DNA of 22,196 nt from JACPRB01 sp964468745 (GCA_964468745.1 CAYXVY010000260.1:1-22196); one strand, 5' to 3'; positions 6,719 through 15,131 are shown, counted from the stretch's first letter. A program made the numbers and translations. Notes: a model not told the origin generated them from the sequence alone.

Positions 6719-6732
6719 TCTCCGGGTATGAT
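6704..6732 (+). promoter_or_regulatory. Promoter of the PEGA-murD-ligA operon
   Basis: TTGTTG (6704-6709), a 17-nt spacer and TATGAT (6727-6732). The predicted transcription start falls at about 6739-6740, on the ATG at 6740, so the first gene may be leaderless. The upstream ATG at 6728 lies inside the -10 hexamer and would not be transcribed. Confidence 0.5.
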
Positions 6733-6739
6733 CCGCGAC

Positions 6740-7129
6740 ATGCGCTGGCTGGTCCTGATCGTGCCGATCGCGCTCACAGGGTGCGTCGAGCGGTACATCT
6801 CGATCCGCAGCCAGCCCGCGGGCGCGACGGTGTACGTCGACGGCGAGCGCGTTGGGGAGACGCCGGTGGAGGTGAAGTACCACTGGTATGGTACGCGGAC
6901 CGTGACGCTGGAGAAGGCGGGGTTCACGTCGGCGACGCGGCAGGTCGAGCTCGACATGCCGTGGTGGCAGATTTTTCCGCTCGACTTCGTCACGGACGTG
7001 CTGATTCCGTTCACCATCACGGACCGCACCGAGCTTTCATTCCTGCTGGAGGAGGGGAAGCAGGAGCGCATCGACGTGGAGGGCGTCAAGAAGCGCGCCG
7101 ACGAGCTGCGGCAGAAGGCGAGGGAATGA
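6740..7129 (+). CDS. PEGA-domain lipoprotein
   Basis: A 129-residue exported protein. The signal peptide MRWLVLIVPIALTGC carries a lipobox with the acylated Cys at 15. A PEGA domain follows at about 20-60: SIRSQPAGATVYVDGERVG, then TPVEVKYHWYGTRTVTLEKAG. PEGA domains are small beta modules of surface proteins with no known catalysis. A hydrophobic aromatic patch MPWWQIFPLDFVTDVLIPF (about 73-91) may lie against the membrane, and the C-terminus is a charged helix. ATG 6740 is preferred because it begins a compact lipoprotein signal and coincides with the expected transcription start; ATG 6728 in the same frame adds four residues. The stop overlaps the murD ATG (ATGA), suggesting coupled expression with peptidoglycan synthesis. 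Confidence 0.85.
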   Translation: MRWLVLIVPIALTGCVERYISIRSQPAGATVYVDGERVGETPVEVKYHWYGTRTVTLEKAGFTSATRQVELDMPWWQIFPLDFVTDVLIPFTITDRTELSFLLEEGKQERIDVEGVKKRADELRQKARE

Positions 7130-8469
7130 CGCTGCTGCGGGACCTGCCGAAAATTCGAGGCGCCCGCGTGACCGTCATGGGGCTCGGGCTCTTCGGCGGC
7201 GGCGTCGGCGTCACGAAGTACCTCGTCGCGAAGGGGGCGACGGTCACCGTTACGGATCAGAAGTCGACGCACGACCTCCGAGAGTCCGTCGCGGCGCTCG
7301 ACGGTCTGCCCGTGACGCTGCGTCTCGGCGGGCATCGCGAGGAGGATTTTCGCGCGGCGGACTTCGTCGTTGCGAGCCCGGCGGTGCCGCCGGAGTCTCC
7401 CTGGCTTGCGATGGCGCGGGGCGTCGAGACGGAGATGAATCTCTTCTTCAAGCTCTGTCGCTCGCGCACGATTTACGGCATCACAGGGTCCAACGGAAAG
7501 ACGACGACCACAGCGCTGATCGGCGAGATTCTCAGGCGCGGTCCGCGTCGCGTCTCGGTCGGGGGCAACATAGGAGGGTCGCTGCTCGAGGACGTCGACG
7601 GCATCGTAGAGGATGACGTCGTCGTGCTGGAGCTTTCGAGTTTTCAGCTCGAGAATCTCGACGCGCTCGAGCGGAGTCCGAATGTGTCGGTCGTCATGAA
7701 CCTCACGCCGAATCACCTCGACCGGCACGGAACGATGGAGAAGTACGCCAACGCAAAGCGCGTGATCGTGAAGCACCAGGTCGCGGGCGACGTGCGCGTG
7801 CTGAATGCGGATGATGAAATGGTGCGGGCGTTCGCCGGGGGAACTACGCGCTGGTTCAGCCTCAAGGGGGCCGTCGACGGCGCGTGGGTCGAGGGAGAGC
7901 GGATTCATTGCGGGAGCGACGTGCTCGACGTGTCCCGGCGGCGTCTCCCCGGCTGGTTCAACCTGCAGAACATGGCGGCGGCGACGGCTGCGACGGCACG
8001 CGCGTTTCCCGGCTGGCGCGACGCCGCAGAACGTGCGCTGTCGGAATTCGCAGGCGTCGAGCATCGACTGGAGTTCGTGGGCGAGTTCGCCGGCGTGAAG
8101 TACTACAACGACTCGATCGCGACGAACCCTGAGTCGACGCTGGCGGCGCTGGACACGCTGCCCGGTCCGATCGTGATCATTCTCGGCGGGTATGACAAGA
8201 AGCTGCCGTTCGACGCGCTGGGGAAGCGCGTGCGCGAGACGGTGAGGGTGGCCGTGCTGCTGGGAGCGACGGCGGATGCGATCGAGAAGTCGATCGGGCC
8301 CGGTATCGAAATCGTGCGGGCCGGCTCGTTCGACGACGCGGTTTCGCTCGCGAAGTCGGCCGCGCACACCGGAGACACGGTTCTGATGTCGCCCGCGTGC
8401 GCAAGCTTCGACATGTTCCGGAACTTCGCGGAGCGGGGGAGCCGCTTCAAGCAGTTGGTGCGCTCGTGA
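7126..8469 (+). CDS. murD: UDP-N-acetylmuramoylalanine--D-glutamate ligase
   Basis: MurD adds glutamate to UDP-MurNAc-L-Ala using ATP in the cytosol, an essential peptidoglycan step. The 447-residue length is normal. The N-terminal Rossmann-like domain shows VTVMGLGLFGGGVG (residues 15-28). The ATP loop GSNGKTT is at 121-127, LELSSFQLE at 168-176, NHLDRHGTMEKYANAK with the probable carbamylated Lys region at 196-211, EHRLEFVGE at 312-320, and SPACASFDMFRNF at 422-434. The usual NDSKATN is NDSIATN here (328-334), so the conserved Lys is Ile. The ATG overlaps the PEGA gene stop, and its TGA overlaps the ligA GTG. Unusually, it is outside a mur/fts cluster. Confidence 0.95.
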   Translation: MTLLRDLPKIRGARVTVMGLGLFGGGVGVTKYLVAKGATVTVTDQKSTHDLRESVAALDGLPVTLRLGGHREEDFRAADFVVASPAVPPESPWLAMARGVETEMNLFFKLCRSRTIYGITGSNGKTTTTALIGEILRRGPRRVSVGGNIGGSLLEDVDGIVEDDVVVLELSSFQLENLDALERSPNVSVVMNLTPNHLDRHGTMEKYANAKRVIVKHQVAGDVRVLNADDEMVRAFAGGTTRWFSLKGAVDGAWVEGERIHCGSDVLDVSRRRLPGWFNLQNMAAATAATARAFPGWRDAAERALSEFAGVEHRLEFVGEFAGVKYYNDSIATNPESTLAALDTLPGPIVIILGGYDKKLPFDALGKRVRETVRVAVLLGATADAIEKSIGPGIEIVRAGSFDDAVSLAKSAAHTGDTVLMSPACASFDMFRNFAERGSRFKQLVRS

Positions 8470-10463
8470 GCGTGCCCGTCGGCGATCGCAAGCGATACGA
8501 CGCGCTCGTCGCTGACATCGAGAAGCACAACGTGCAGTACTACGTCCTCGACAATCCGCAGGTTTCCGACGCGCAGTACGACGCGCTCTACCGCGAGCTC
8601 CTGCAGCTCGAGGCGTCGCACCCGGAGCTCGTGACGCCGGAGTCTCCGTCGCAGAAGATCGGCGGACGGGCGCTCGACAAGTTCGAGAAGGTCGCGCACA
8701 AGCTCGCGATGCTCTCGCTCGACAAGGTCACCACCGAGCAGGAGCTGCGCGACTGGCTCACGCTGATGGAGAAAGAGGCCGGGCGTCCTGTGGGCGGGCC
8801 GTTCACCGTCGAGCCGAAGATCGACGGCGACTCGGTCGAGCTGGTCTACGAGAAGGGGATCCTGAAGCTGGCCGCGACGCGCGGCGACGGTCGGATCGGC
8901 GAGAATGTCACCCACACGGTCCGCACCGTGCGGTCCATCCCCGCGCGCCTCTCGGGCGACGCACCCGAGTACATCGAGATCCGCGGCGAGCTGTACTTCC
9001 GTCTCAAGGACTTCGCCGCGCTGAACCGGTCGCTCGCGGAGAAGGGCGAGGCGACGTTTATGAACCCACGCAATGCGACGTCGGGGAGCATCCGCCAGAA
9101 GGATCCGAAAGCGTGCGCGTCGCGCCCGATCCGCTTCATGGCGCACGGGATCGGCGTCGTGAAGGGGCGGTCCTTCGCGCGCCACAGCGAGGCGCTCGCC
9201 TTCGTGAAGGGGCTCGGGCTGCCCGTCGTCGACCGCCTCGAAGTCGTACCGTCTCCCGATAGGATATTTAGCTATTACAATAGCATGCTTAAAGGACGCG
9301 ACCGTCTCGAATACGAGATCGACGGCGTCGTCGCGAAGGTGGACGACCTGAAGCTGCGCGAGACGCTGGGGGAACGCACGAAGAATCCCCGCTGGGCGAT
9401 CGCGTACAAGTTTCCGGCGCGCGAGGAGGTGACGCAGATCCAGGACGTGACGTGGAGCGTCGGCCGCACGGGCAAGCTCACTCCTACGGCGCGCCTTCAG
9501 CCGGTCGTCGTGAGCGGCGTCACCGTCTCGAACGCGACGCTCGACAACCTCGACCAGATCCGCCTCCTCGACGCCAGGATCGGCGACTGGGCCGTCATCA
9601 AGCGTGCGGGCGACGTCATACCCGACGTCGTAAAGATTCTCCTGGAGCGGCGCGACGGGACCGAACGAGAGATCGGGCCCCCGAGGACCTGCACCGCGTG
9701 CGGCTCGACGGTCGCGCGTCCGGAGGGCGAGGTAAACCTCTACTGCACGAACGCCGCGTGCCCGGGACGATTGAAGGAGTACATCGCGTACTTCTGCAGC
9801 CGTGCCGCAATGAACATCGAGGGCGTCGGCTGGGAGTGGGTGAACGTCTTCGTCGACAAGGGGCTCGTCCGGACGCCCGCCGACCTCTACCGCCTCTCGA
9901 AGGCGCAGCTTCTTACGCTCGACCGCATGGGTGAGAAGCTGGCACAGAAGATGCTCGACGCCGTCGAGGCGTCGCGAGCGCCCGAGCTCCCGAAGTTCAT
10001 CAGCGCCCTCGGCATCCGGCAGGTGGGGGACGCGACGGCGAACGCCCTCGCCGCTCATTTCGGGGACGTCGCGAAGCTCATGAGCGCGTTGCCCGAGGAG
10101 CTGCAGCAGGTGCATGACGTCGGCCCCGTCGTCGCGAAGTCGATCCACGACTACTTCCGCGCGAACCGGCGCGTCGTCGAGGACCTTCTCGCGCATGTCC
10201 GCGTCAGGAAGCCGGACATCAAGGGGAATGCGCTCGTGGGGCAGGTGGTCCTCTTCACAGGCGGCCTAGCGTCCATGAGCCGCGATGATGCGAAGAAGAT
10301 CGTCGTCGAACAGGGGGGACGCGTTGCGGAGAGCCTGTCGAAAACGGTCACGCTCGTCGTCGCCGGCGATGCGGCCGGGAGCAAACTTGACAAGGCGAAA
10401 GAGCGTGGTATAAGGGTCATGGACGAGGCGGAATTCAAAAAAATCGCGCTCACACCCAATTAG
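8466..10463 (+). CDS. ligA: NAD+-dependent DNA ligase LigA
   Basis: LigA seals nicks in replication and repair with NAD+. The 665-residue length and domain order are those of the family: an Ia-like NAD-contact helix region (residues 8-60, YYVLDNPQVSDAQYDALY), adenylation motif KIDG with nucleophile Lys118, NPRNATSGSIRQ (200-211), GVVAKVDD (287-294), an OB fold around 320-395, a zinc finger with Cys 409, 412, 427 and 432, helix-hairpin-helix repeats (about 450-560) and a C-terminal BRCT domain (about 588-665). GTG at 8466 overlaps the murD TGA; GTG at 8472 is possible. A short AT-rich stretch at 9259-9294 departs from the base composition but keeps the frame. All key residues are present. Confidence 0.96.
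   Translation: MSVPVGDRKRYDALVADIEKHNVQYYVLDNPQVSDAQYDALYRELLQLEASHPELVTPESPSQKIGGRALDKFEKVAHKLAMLSLDKVTTEQELRDWLTLMEKEAGRPVGGPFTVEPKIDGDSVELVYEKGILKLAATRGDGRIGENVTHTVRTVRSIPARLSGDAPEYIEIRGELYFRLKDFAALNRSLAEKGEATFMNPRNATSGSIRQKDPKACASRPIRFMAHGIGVVKGRSFARHSEALAFVKGLGLPVVDRLEVVPSPDRIFSYYNSMLKGRDRLEYEIDGVVAKVDDLKLRETLGERTKNPRWAIAYKFPAREEVTQIQDVTWSVGRTGKLTPTARLQPVVVSGVTVSNATLDNLDQIRLLDARIGDWAVIKRAGDVIPDVVKILLERRDGTEREIGPPRTCTACGSTVARPEGEVNLYCTNAACPGRLKEYIAYFCSRAAMNIEGVGWEWVNVFVDKGLVRTPADLYRLSKAQLLTLDRMGEKLAQKMLDAVEASRAPELPKFISALGIRQVGDATANALAAHFGDVAKLMSALPEELQQVHDVGPVVAKSIHDYFRANRRVVEDLLAHVRVRKPDIKGNALVGQVVLFTGGLASMSRDDAKKIVVEQGGRVAESLSKTVTLVVAGDAAGSKLDKAKERGIRVMDEAEFKKIALTPN
9271..9289. repeat. 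AT-rich dyad inside ligA
   Basis: GCTATT (9271-9276) and AATAGC (9279-9284) form a perfect 6-bp inverted repeat with a 2-bp centre, followed directly by the overlapping palindrome AGCATGCT (9282-9289). The surrounding 36 bp is strikingly AT-rich for this gene. A protein-binding site or internal promoter is possible; no function is established. Confidence 0.5.
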
Positions 10464-10473
10464 GAGCCTTCCC

Positions 10474-11448
10474 GTGGTCGAAAAACTTCGATCCATCTGG
10501 ATGGACGGGAAGTTGGTCGATTGGGACGATGCGAAGATTCACGTTCTCACGCACGCCTTCCACTACGGCACGGGCGCCTTCGAAGGAATCCGTGCGTACG
10601 AGACCGAGGACGGGCGGCAGGCGATCTTCCGGTTGAAGGACCACATCAACCGACTGTTCGACTCGGCCCAGATCCTCGGTGTGAAGATCCCGTTTTCGTA
10701 CGAGGAGATCTGCGCCGCGTGCAAGTCGACCCTCGCGGCAAACGGCCTCAGGTCCGGCTACATCCGCCCGGTCGTGTACATCGGCGACGGCGTCATGGGC
10801 GTCTTTCCCGCCGACAACCCGATCCGCCTGATGGTGGCGACGTGGAAGTGGGGGACCTATCTCGGCGAGGACGCGCTCAAGAAGGGCATTCGCGTCAAAG
10901 TTTCAAGCTTCAATCGCCCGCAACCCAACAGCGTCATGACGCGCGCGAAATTGACCGGCAACTACGTGACCGGCGTGCTCGCGAAGAAGGAAGCGAAGGG
11001 GCTTGGCTTCGACGAGGCCGTGCTGCTCGACGTCGACGGCTACGTCGCGGAAGGCAGCGGCGAGAACATTTTCATCGTGCGGAAGGGCAAGCTGAAGACG
11101 ACGCCGCTCACGGCCATCCTGCCGGGCATTACACGCGAGACGATCATGACGATCGCACGCGATCTGAATCTCGCGGTCGACGAGCAGCGCTTCACGCGCG
11201 ACGAGCTTTACGTCGCCGACGAGGCGTTCTTCTGCGGAACGGCCGCGGAAGTCACGCCGATCCGCGAAGTCGACAATCGTACGATCGGTCGCGGCTCGAT
11301 CGGCCCGATCACGCAACGACTGCAGACCGCTTTCTTCGCGACGGTCAAGGGGCGCGAGGAGAGGTACCGCGACTGGCTCGAGTATTACGAGATGAACGAG
11401 CCTTCGTCAAAAAAAGACGTTAAGCGCCCCGCAAAGGCGCACACCTAA
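10474..11448 (+). CDS. ilvE: Branched-chain amino acid aminotransferase
   Basis: IlvE is a PLP enzyme that transaminates the keto acids of leucine, isoleucine and valine with glutamate in the cytosol. The 324-residue protein shows HYGTGAFEGIRAY (30-42), the PLP Schiff-base Lys159 in RAKLTGNY, EGSGENIF (193-200), LPGITRETI (216-224) and CGTAAEVTP (254-262), all diagnostic of fold-type IV BCATs. A Lys-rich tail (313-324) is a small extension. AGGAG (10462-10466) overlaps the ligA stop and precedes the GTG start by 7 nt, so it is probably the last gene of the PEGA-murD-ligA-ilvE operon. The stop is 10 nt from the convergent HEAT-protein stop. D-amino acid or aromatic aminotransferase activity is a lesser possibility. 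Confidence 0.93.
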   Translation: MVEKLRSIWMDGKLVDWDDAKIHVLTHAFHYGTGAFEGIRAYETEDGRQAIFRLKDHINRLFDSAQILGVKIPFSYEEICAACKSTLAANGLRSGYIRPVVYIGDGVMGVFPADNPIRLMVATWKWGTYLGEDALKKGIRVKVSSFNRPQPNSVMTRAKLTGNYVTGVLAKKEAKGLGFDEAVLLDVDGYVAEGSGENIFIVRKGKLKTTPLTAILPGITRETIMTIARDLNLAVDEQRFTRDELYVADEAFFCGTAAEVTPIREVDNRTIGRGSIGPITQRLQTAFFATVKGREERYRDWLEYYEMNEPSSKKDVKRPAKAHT

Positions 11449-11458
11449 GCACTGCGGA

Positions 11459-13567
11459 TCACCAGAGGTCCGGGTCGATTTGTCGCAGCGCGCGGATCGC
11501 GTACGACTGCTCGTACCACGTCGAGGCACGCACGTACTTCACGAGCGCGGCCACGACGGCCGGGTCGGGAGGGCGTCCCGGGCGCCGTGCTCGGTCCTCC
11601 AGCGCACCCAGGCCCTCGGCCGCTCGATAGCGGACGAGATGCTCGGGATCCGACAGGGCCGCAATGAGAGGATCGCGAACGGAAGAGTCGCCCGTCATGC
11701 CGGCTGCGGCGCACGCCCACAACCGCACGCGGATTTCCGGATCGCGCATCGCCGTCAGCAGCGCTGCCGTGAAGCGCGCCCGGGGAGTCTTCGGGTCGTC
11801 GAACGAACGGCAGATGCGATACGCCGCCTCGTGGCGCACGTCGGCGTGAGCGCTTGAGAGCCCTGCGTGCAGCGCATCCGTCGTCCCCGCGCGGATCGCG
11901 CGCAATTCGTCCGCTGGGGCGTCGCGGATGCCCCAGGCGATGCCAGCGAGCGATAGCGCGAGGACGGCTGCGACCAGTCCGGTCGCGGTTCGCTGCGGCA
12001 GTTTTCGATAGAGAAACGCCGCCGGCACGCAGAGGAAGCCGGCCGCCATGACGAACGCAAACAGCGCGCCTCCGTAGAAGACGAACTTCCATCCCATTCC
12101 GGTAAGGTCGCGGAGGCCGCTGCCCGTGAAACTCCGATTCGTCACGGCGAGCAGGGCGCCTTCCCACGTGGGATCGTCGCACGCGGGCGTGACGCAGACG
12201 AGCCGGGGGTGGTCGAGCGCTCCCACGTACATCGTCCGCGGCAGAACATTGGCCTCGTTCAGAGGGATGCCGGCATCGTCGTACGGAGGGAGAAAAACGT
12301 AGAGGTCGTGCTGCCTCCGGGCGATGAGCCGCTTGATCTCGTCGTCGGCGTCCGCCCTCGTCGCCTTGGACCACGCGCTCGGCGCGGCGAATTCCAGTGT
12401 GAAGCCGGCGCGACGCAGCCGCGCAGCGGTGAACTTCTCATAGCCGATCATCAGGCAAGTGCGCACGGTGCGCGTGTACGCCTCGTCACTCGTTCCATAG
12501 AGCTCTTTGAGCGGTTCGGCGGCGTACGGCGTGTAGCGATAGTACGAGCGGGCGACGGCGCGTCCGGCGGCGTTCGTCGAGAGAAAGCGGTCGCGGAAGA
12601 GCGCCGTCGTGTCGAGACGCTGCTGGTTCCCGCGCAGAGTTGGAACAAGCATGGCAGCGCAGGCGATCGCGAGAAGTGCCGCGACTACGCGCACTGTCGA
12701 CCGCCGGGCGGGCGGCGTGCCATCGCGGACGAGTTCCGTGCGGCGCGCCCAGACCAGCGACGTGCCCACCTGCGCGGCGAACGGAATCAAGATCGCGCAC
12801 GGCACCGCGGCGAACCAGGGGAGCGCGGGGACGAAGGCGAACAGCCCGATGAGCGTGAGGAAAAGCGCCCCCCAGGGCGCGAGCCGGGCGGCGGGACGCC
12901 AGAGGTCTCCGATCGCGTGCACGAGCGCATGCGTGAGTCCCATGAAAAACGCGATCGGCATCGCGAACCACGCCGCGGCCGCCAGTCGGCCCGCCACGCC
13001 GAGTCCTTCTATCTCCGCGAACGACGGCACCGCGGGGTATCCGATGCGGTCGAGCGCCTCCGCTCGGCCCGCCAATTCGAAGATCTGGCGCTGAATGACC
13101 TGCATCGCGACGAGCCAGACCGCGGCATAGACGCACGCGATCGAAGCCGTCGCGCTCGCGACCGTCCCTGCAAAGGCGAAGCACGCGCCGGACGGGCCAT
13201 CGCCAAAGGCGAAGGGGGACTCCTCGTGTGGAGCCAGCGGCGCCGGGTCGCGGCCGGCAAGCGCCGCGTCCAGGCGATCGACGAATTGACGAAGTCGAAC
13301 CGCGCAGAGTCGCGCCATTCGCCCGCGCGTCCAACCGAAGATCGACGGTTCGACGGCAACGCGGATCGAACCCTCTCGCTGCTCGACGCGCAGGCTCCAG
13401 AGCACGGCATTCGGATTCGTCGCCAGCCACGTCCCCGCACTGACGCGAAATCCGCCGGCGCGGAGCTTCGCGACAGTGCCGGCGAACGGCCGCGCCGCCG
13501 CCTCGAGCGCGGACTTGAGCTGATCCGGCGTCGCCGGACTGTTCACGATTCGTTCGAACTCGACCAT
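11459..13567 (-). CDS. Polytopic membrane protein with C-terminal HEAT repeats
   Basis: A 702-residue protein I cannot assign to a named family. Residues 1-115 are soluble with no signal peptide. Hydrophobic segments occur at about 129-156, 190-218, 230-272, 293-310, 495-520 and 528-546, giving roughly six to eight transmembrane helices. The stretch 311-495 between helices is a large hydrophilic loop, probably extracytoplasmic. After the last helix, residues 560-702 resemble HEAT/PBS-lyase-type repeats: LSSAHADVRHEAAYRI, AMRDPEIRVRLWACAAAG, ALSDPEHLVRYRAAEGLGAL, STWYEQSYAIRAL. HEAT arrays usually bind proteins, so a membrane scaffold is plausible. Its ATG is only 37 nt from that of the FG-GAP gene, with a TATAAT 11 nt before its start; the two may share regulation. 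Confidence 0.8.
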   Translation of the reverse strand: MVEFERIVNSPATPDQLKSALEAAARPFAGTVAKLRAGGFRVSAGTWLATNPNAVLWSLRVEQREGSIRVAVEPSIFGWTRGRMARLCAVRLRQFVDRLDAALAGRDPAPLAPHEESPFAFGDGPSGACFAFAGTVASATASIACVYAAVWLVAMQVIQRQIFELAGRAEALDRIGYPAVPSFAEIEGLGVAGRLAAAAWFAMPIAFFMGLTHALVHAIGDLWRPAARLAPWGALFLTLIGLFAFVPALPWFAAVPCAILIPFAAQVGTSLVWARRTELVRDGTPPARRSTVRVVAALLAIACAAMLVPTLRGNQQRLDTTALFRDRFLSTNAAGRAVARSYYRYTPYAAEPLKELYGTSDEAYTRTVRTCLMIGYEKFTAARLRRAGFTLEFAAPSAWSKATRADADDEIKRLIARRQHDLYVFLPPYDDAGIPLNEANVLPRTMYVGALDHPRLVCVTPACDDPTWEGALLAVTNRSFTGSGLRDLTGMGWKFVFYGGALFAFVMAAGFLCVPAAFLYRKLPQRTATGLVAAVLALSLAGIAWGIRDAPADELRAIRAGTTDALHAGLSSAHADVRHEAAYRICRSFDDPKTPRARFTAALLTAMRDPEIRVRLWACAAAGMTGDSSVRDPLIAALSDPEHLVRYRAAEGLGALEDRARRPGRPPDPAVVAALVKYVRASTWYEQSYAIRALRQIDPDLW

Positions 13568-13578
13568 GAGGGGCGGCG

Positions 13579-13586
13579 ATTATACT
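13579..13586. promoter_or_regulatory. Shared bidirectional -10 region of the HEAT and FG-GAP genes
   Basis: The octamer ATTATACT gives TATAAT on the minus strand (13584-13579) and TATACT on the plus strand (13581-13586). The minus hexamer is 11 nt before the HEAT-protein ATG; the plus hexamer is 18 nt before the ATG at 13605. Neither has a clear -35 at 16-18 nt. If both are used they must be mutually exclusive because the elements overlap. Confidence 0.42.
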
Positions 13587-13604
13587 ATGAGGGCTGTCGA
13601 CCGT

Positions 13605-15128
13605 ATGAATACACTCCGCGCGGCGCTGTTCATTACCCTGATTGCCGCGACGGCAGCCCCCGCGCAGCAGGCTGCAGGACCCTTTGACGTCGTCTTCCTG
13701 CCCGTGCATGGCCGGCGGCAGGACACCGTCTTCTATGACTTCACGGGCGACGGCGTGATGGACGTTTTGAACACGTCGATCGACTACGACGCGACGCCGA
13801 CCGTGCGCTGGCTCGCGCTGCACAAGGGCGACAAGGAGAAGGGCTGGCCACAGAAGCCCGACTTCATCTGGCCGGTGCACGCGACGGCCGCCGCGCTCGC
13901 GTTCGGGAACTTCGTGCCGGAGGGCGGCGTCGACATATGTACGCTCGCGCCGGACGGCGTCTACTATCACGCATACGAGAACGGCGCAATCACCGAGACG
14001 CCGCGCAAGCTGGTGCACGTCCGCACGTTCTTCTCGTCCCCCTCCGAGCGCGCGCTGCCGATCTGGTCGTTTGCACAGGATCTCTCGGGCGACGGACTCG
14101 ACGATCTCATCGTGCCCACGTCGGACGGCTACCGCGTCTACTTCCAGACGGAGCCCGGGCGCTTCGGCAAGGTGTCGCGGCTCGAGACGGAGTCGCCGGC
14201 CCTGGCGCCGGCGCGCTTCCCTGAGCAGCTCGAATTCGTCGCGTCGCTCTTCAGCATGAAGGTGTGGCTGCCTCGTCTCGCCGTCGCCGACGTCGACGGT
14301 GACGGGCGGCAGGATCTCGTCACGGTCAGCGGCAACGTAATCCAGTTCTGGTTTCAGAAGGAGCCGCAGCAGTTCCGGCCGGAGAAGAAGTGGACGGGGC
14401 GGCACGTGGTGCCCGCGCTGGAGGAGGAGCTGCGGAAAGACTCGCTCAGCTACATGAACGTCCAGTTCGCCGACGTGGACGGCGACAAGCTGCCCGATTT
14501 GATCGTGACGAAGCTCGAAGGGCAGGTGGGACTTTTCGAAAGTCTGCGCACGCGAATTTACGTGTGCTTCGGGTCGACCGGGCGAGGCAACTACAGCCCG
14601 AACCTATTCATCGCCATCCACGGCGTCAGCATCGATCCGCTCTTCATCGACATGGACAAGGACGGGACGCTCGATCTGCTCTCGTCGCGCCTCCGAACGG
14701 ACATCGTCAAGCAGGGGTTGACGCAGATCCTGCTCGGAGACCTTTCCATCGACTACGAGGTTTTCCAGTTCGACAAGGCGAAGGGGCGCTATTCCGAGTC
14801 GCCCGTTTATTCGTATCCCGTGCGCCTGAAGCTCCAGGACATCGAGAAGAAGGGCGCGTCGTCGCGCCCCCTGCTCTTCGTGACGGCGGATCTCACGGGG
14901 GACGGGCGTCCGGATCAGATTCGCGTGCAACCGAAGTCCGAGACGCTCGAAGTGCATCCCGGGCGAAACGTCGGGGGGACGATCGACTTCGATCCCACGC
15001 CCCACAAGGAGCACAAGCTCGAGCGATACCCGAAGTTCATTTCGTTCTGGGACGTGAACGGCGACGGGCTGGAGGACATCGTGCTGCACTACGGCGGGAT
15101 GGTGGGGTTGCTGGTCAGCAAGCGATGA
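13605..15128 (+). CDS. Secreted FG-GAP/VCBS repeat protein (predicted beta-propeller)
   Basis: A 507-residue exported protein. The signal peptide MNTLRAALFITLIAATAAPA is probably cleaved near residue 20. Seven calcium-loop motifs of the FG-GAP/VCBS type are spread along it: DFTGDG (45), DLSGDG (159), DVDGDG (229), DVDGDK (290), DMDKDG (349), DLTGDG (429) and DVNGDG (483), each followed by a D-hydrophobic strand such as DLIV. Seven motifs suggest a seven-bladed propeller, the fold of integrin alpha and many surface proteins; spacing varies, so blade count is an inference. No catalytic domain is seen. ATG 13605 is chosen because it begins the signal peptide and lies after the -10; ATG 13587 adds six residues and sits against the -10. 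The stop is 3 nt from the convergent DUF151 gene. Confidence 0.87.
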   Translation: MNTLRAALFITLIAATAAPAQQAAGPFDVVFLPVHGRRQDTVFYDFTGDGVMDVLNTSIDYDATPTVRWLALHKGDKEKGWPQKPDFIWPVHATAAALAFGNFVPEGGVDICTLAPDGVYYHAYENGAITETPRKLVHVRTFFSSPSERALPIWSFAQDLSGDGLDDLIVPTSDGYRVYFQTEPGRFGKVSRLETESPALAPARFPEQLEFVASLFSMKVWLPRLAVADVDGDGRQDLVTVSGNVIQFWFQKEPQQFRPEKKWTGRHVVPALEEELRKDSLSYMNVQFADVDGDKLPDLIVTKLEGQVGLFESLRTRIYVCFGSTGRGNYSPNLFIAIHGVSIDPLFIDMDKDGTLDLLSSRLRTDIVKQGLTQILLGDLSIDYEVFQFDKAKGRYSESPVYSYPVRLKLQDIEKKGASSRPLLFVTADLTGDGRPDQIRVQPKSETLEVHPGRNVGGTIDFDPTPHKEHKLERYPKFISFWDVNGDGLEDIVLHYGGMVGLLVSKR

Positions 15129-15131
15129 CGG

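Noticed and set aside
8103..10196. 697-residue minus-strand frame across murD and ligA
   Set aside because: The plus strand carries unmistakable MurD and LigA motifs; long antisense frames are expected in GC-rich DNA with G/C at third positions.
10413..10445. Run of seven A at the ligA end as a programmed frameshift site
   Set aside because: The ligA frame ends 18 nt later and the following gene has its own Shine-Dalgarno and start, so no recoding is needed.
12209..13687. 492-residue plus-strand frame opposite the HEAT protein
   Set aside because: It is Arg-rich with no domain; the minus frame has transmembrane helices and HEAT repeats.
12486..14405. 639-residue minus-strand frame crossing two genes
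   Set aside because: It spans the divergent promoter region and runs antisense to the FG-GAP motifs, so it is a shadow.
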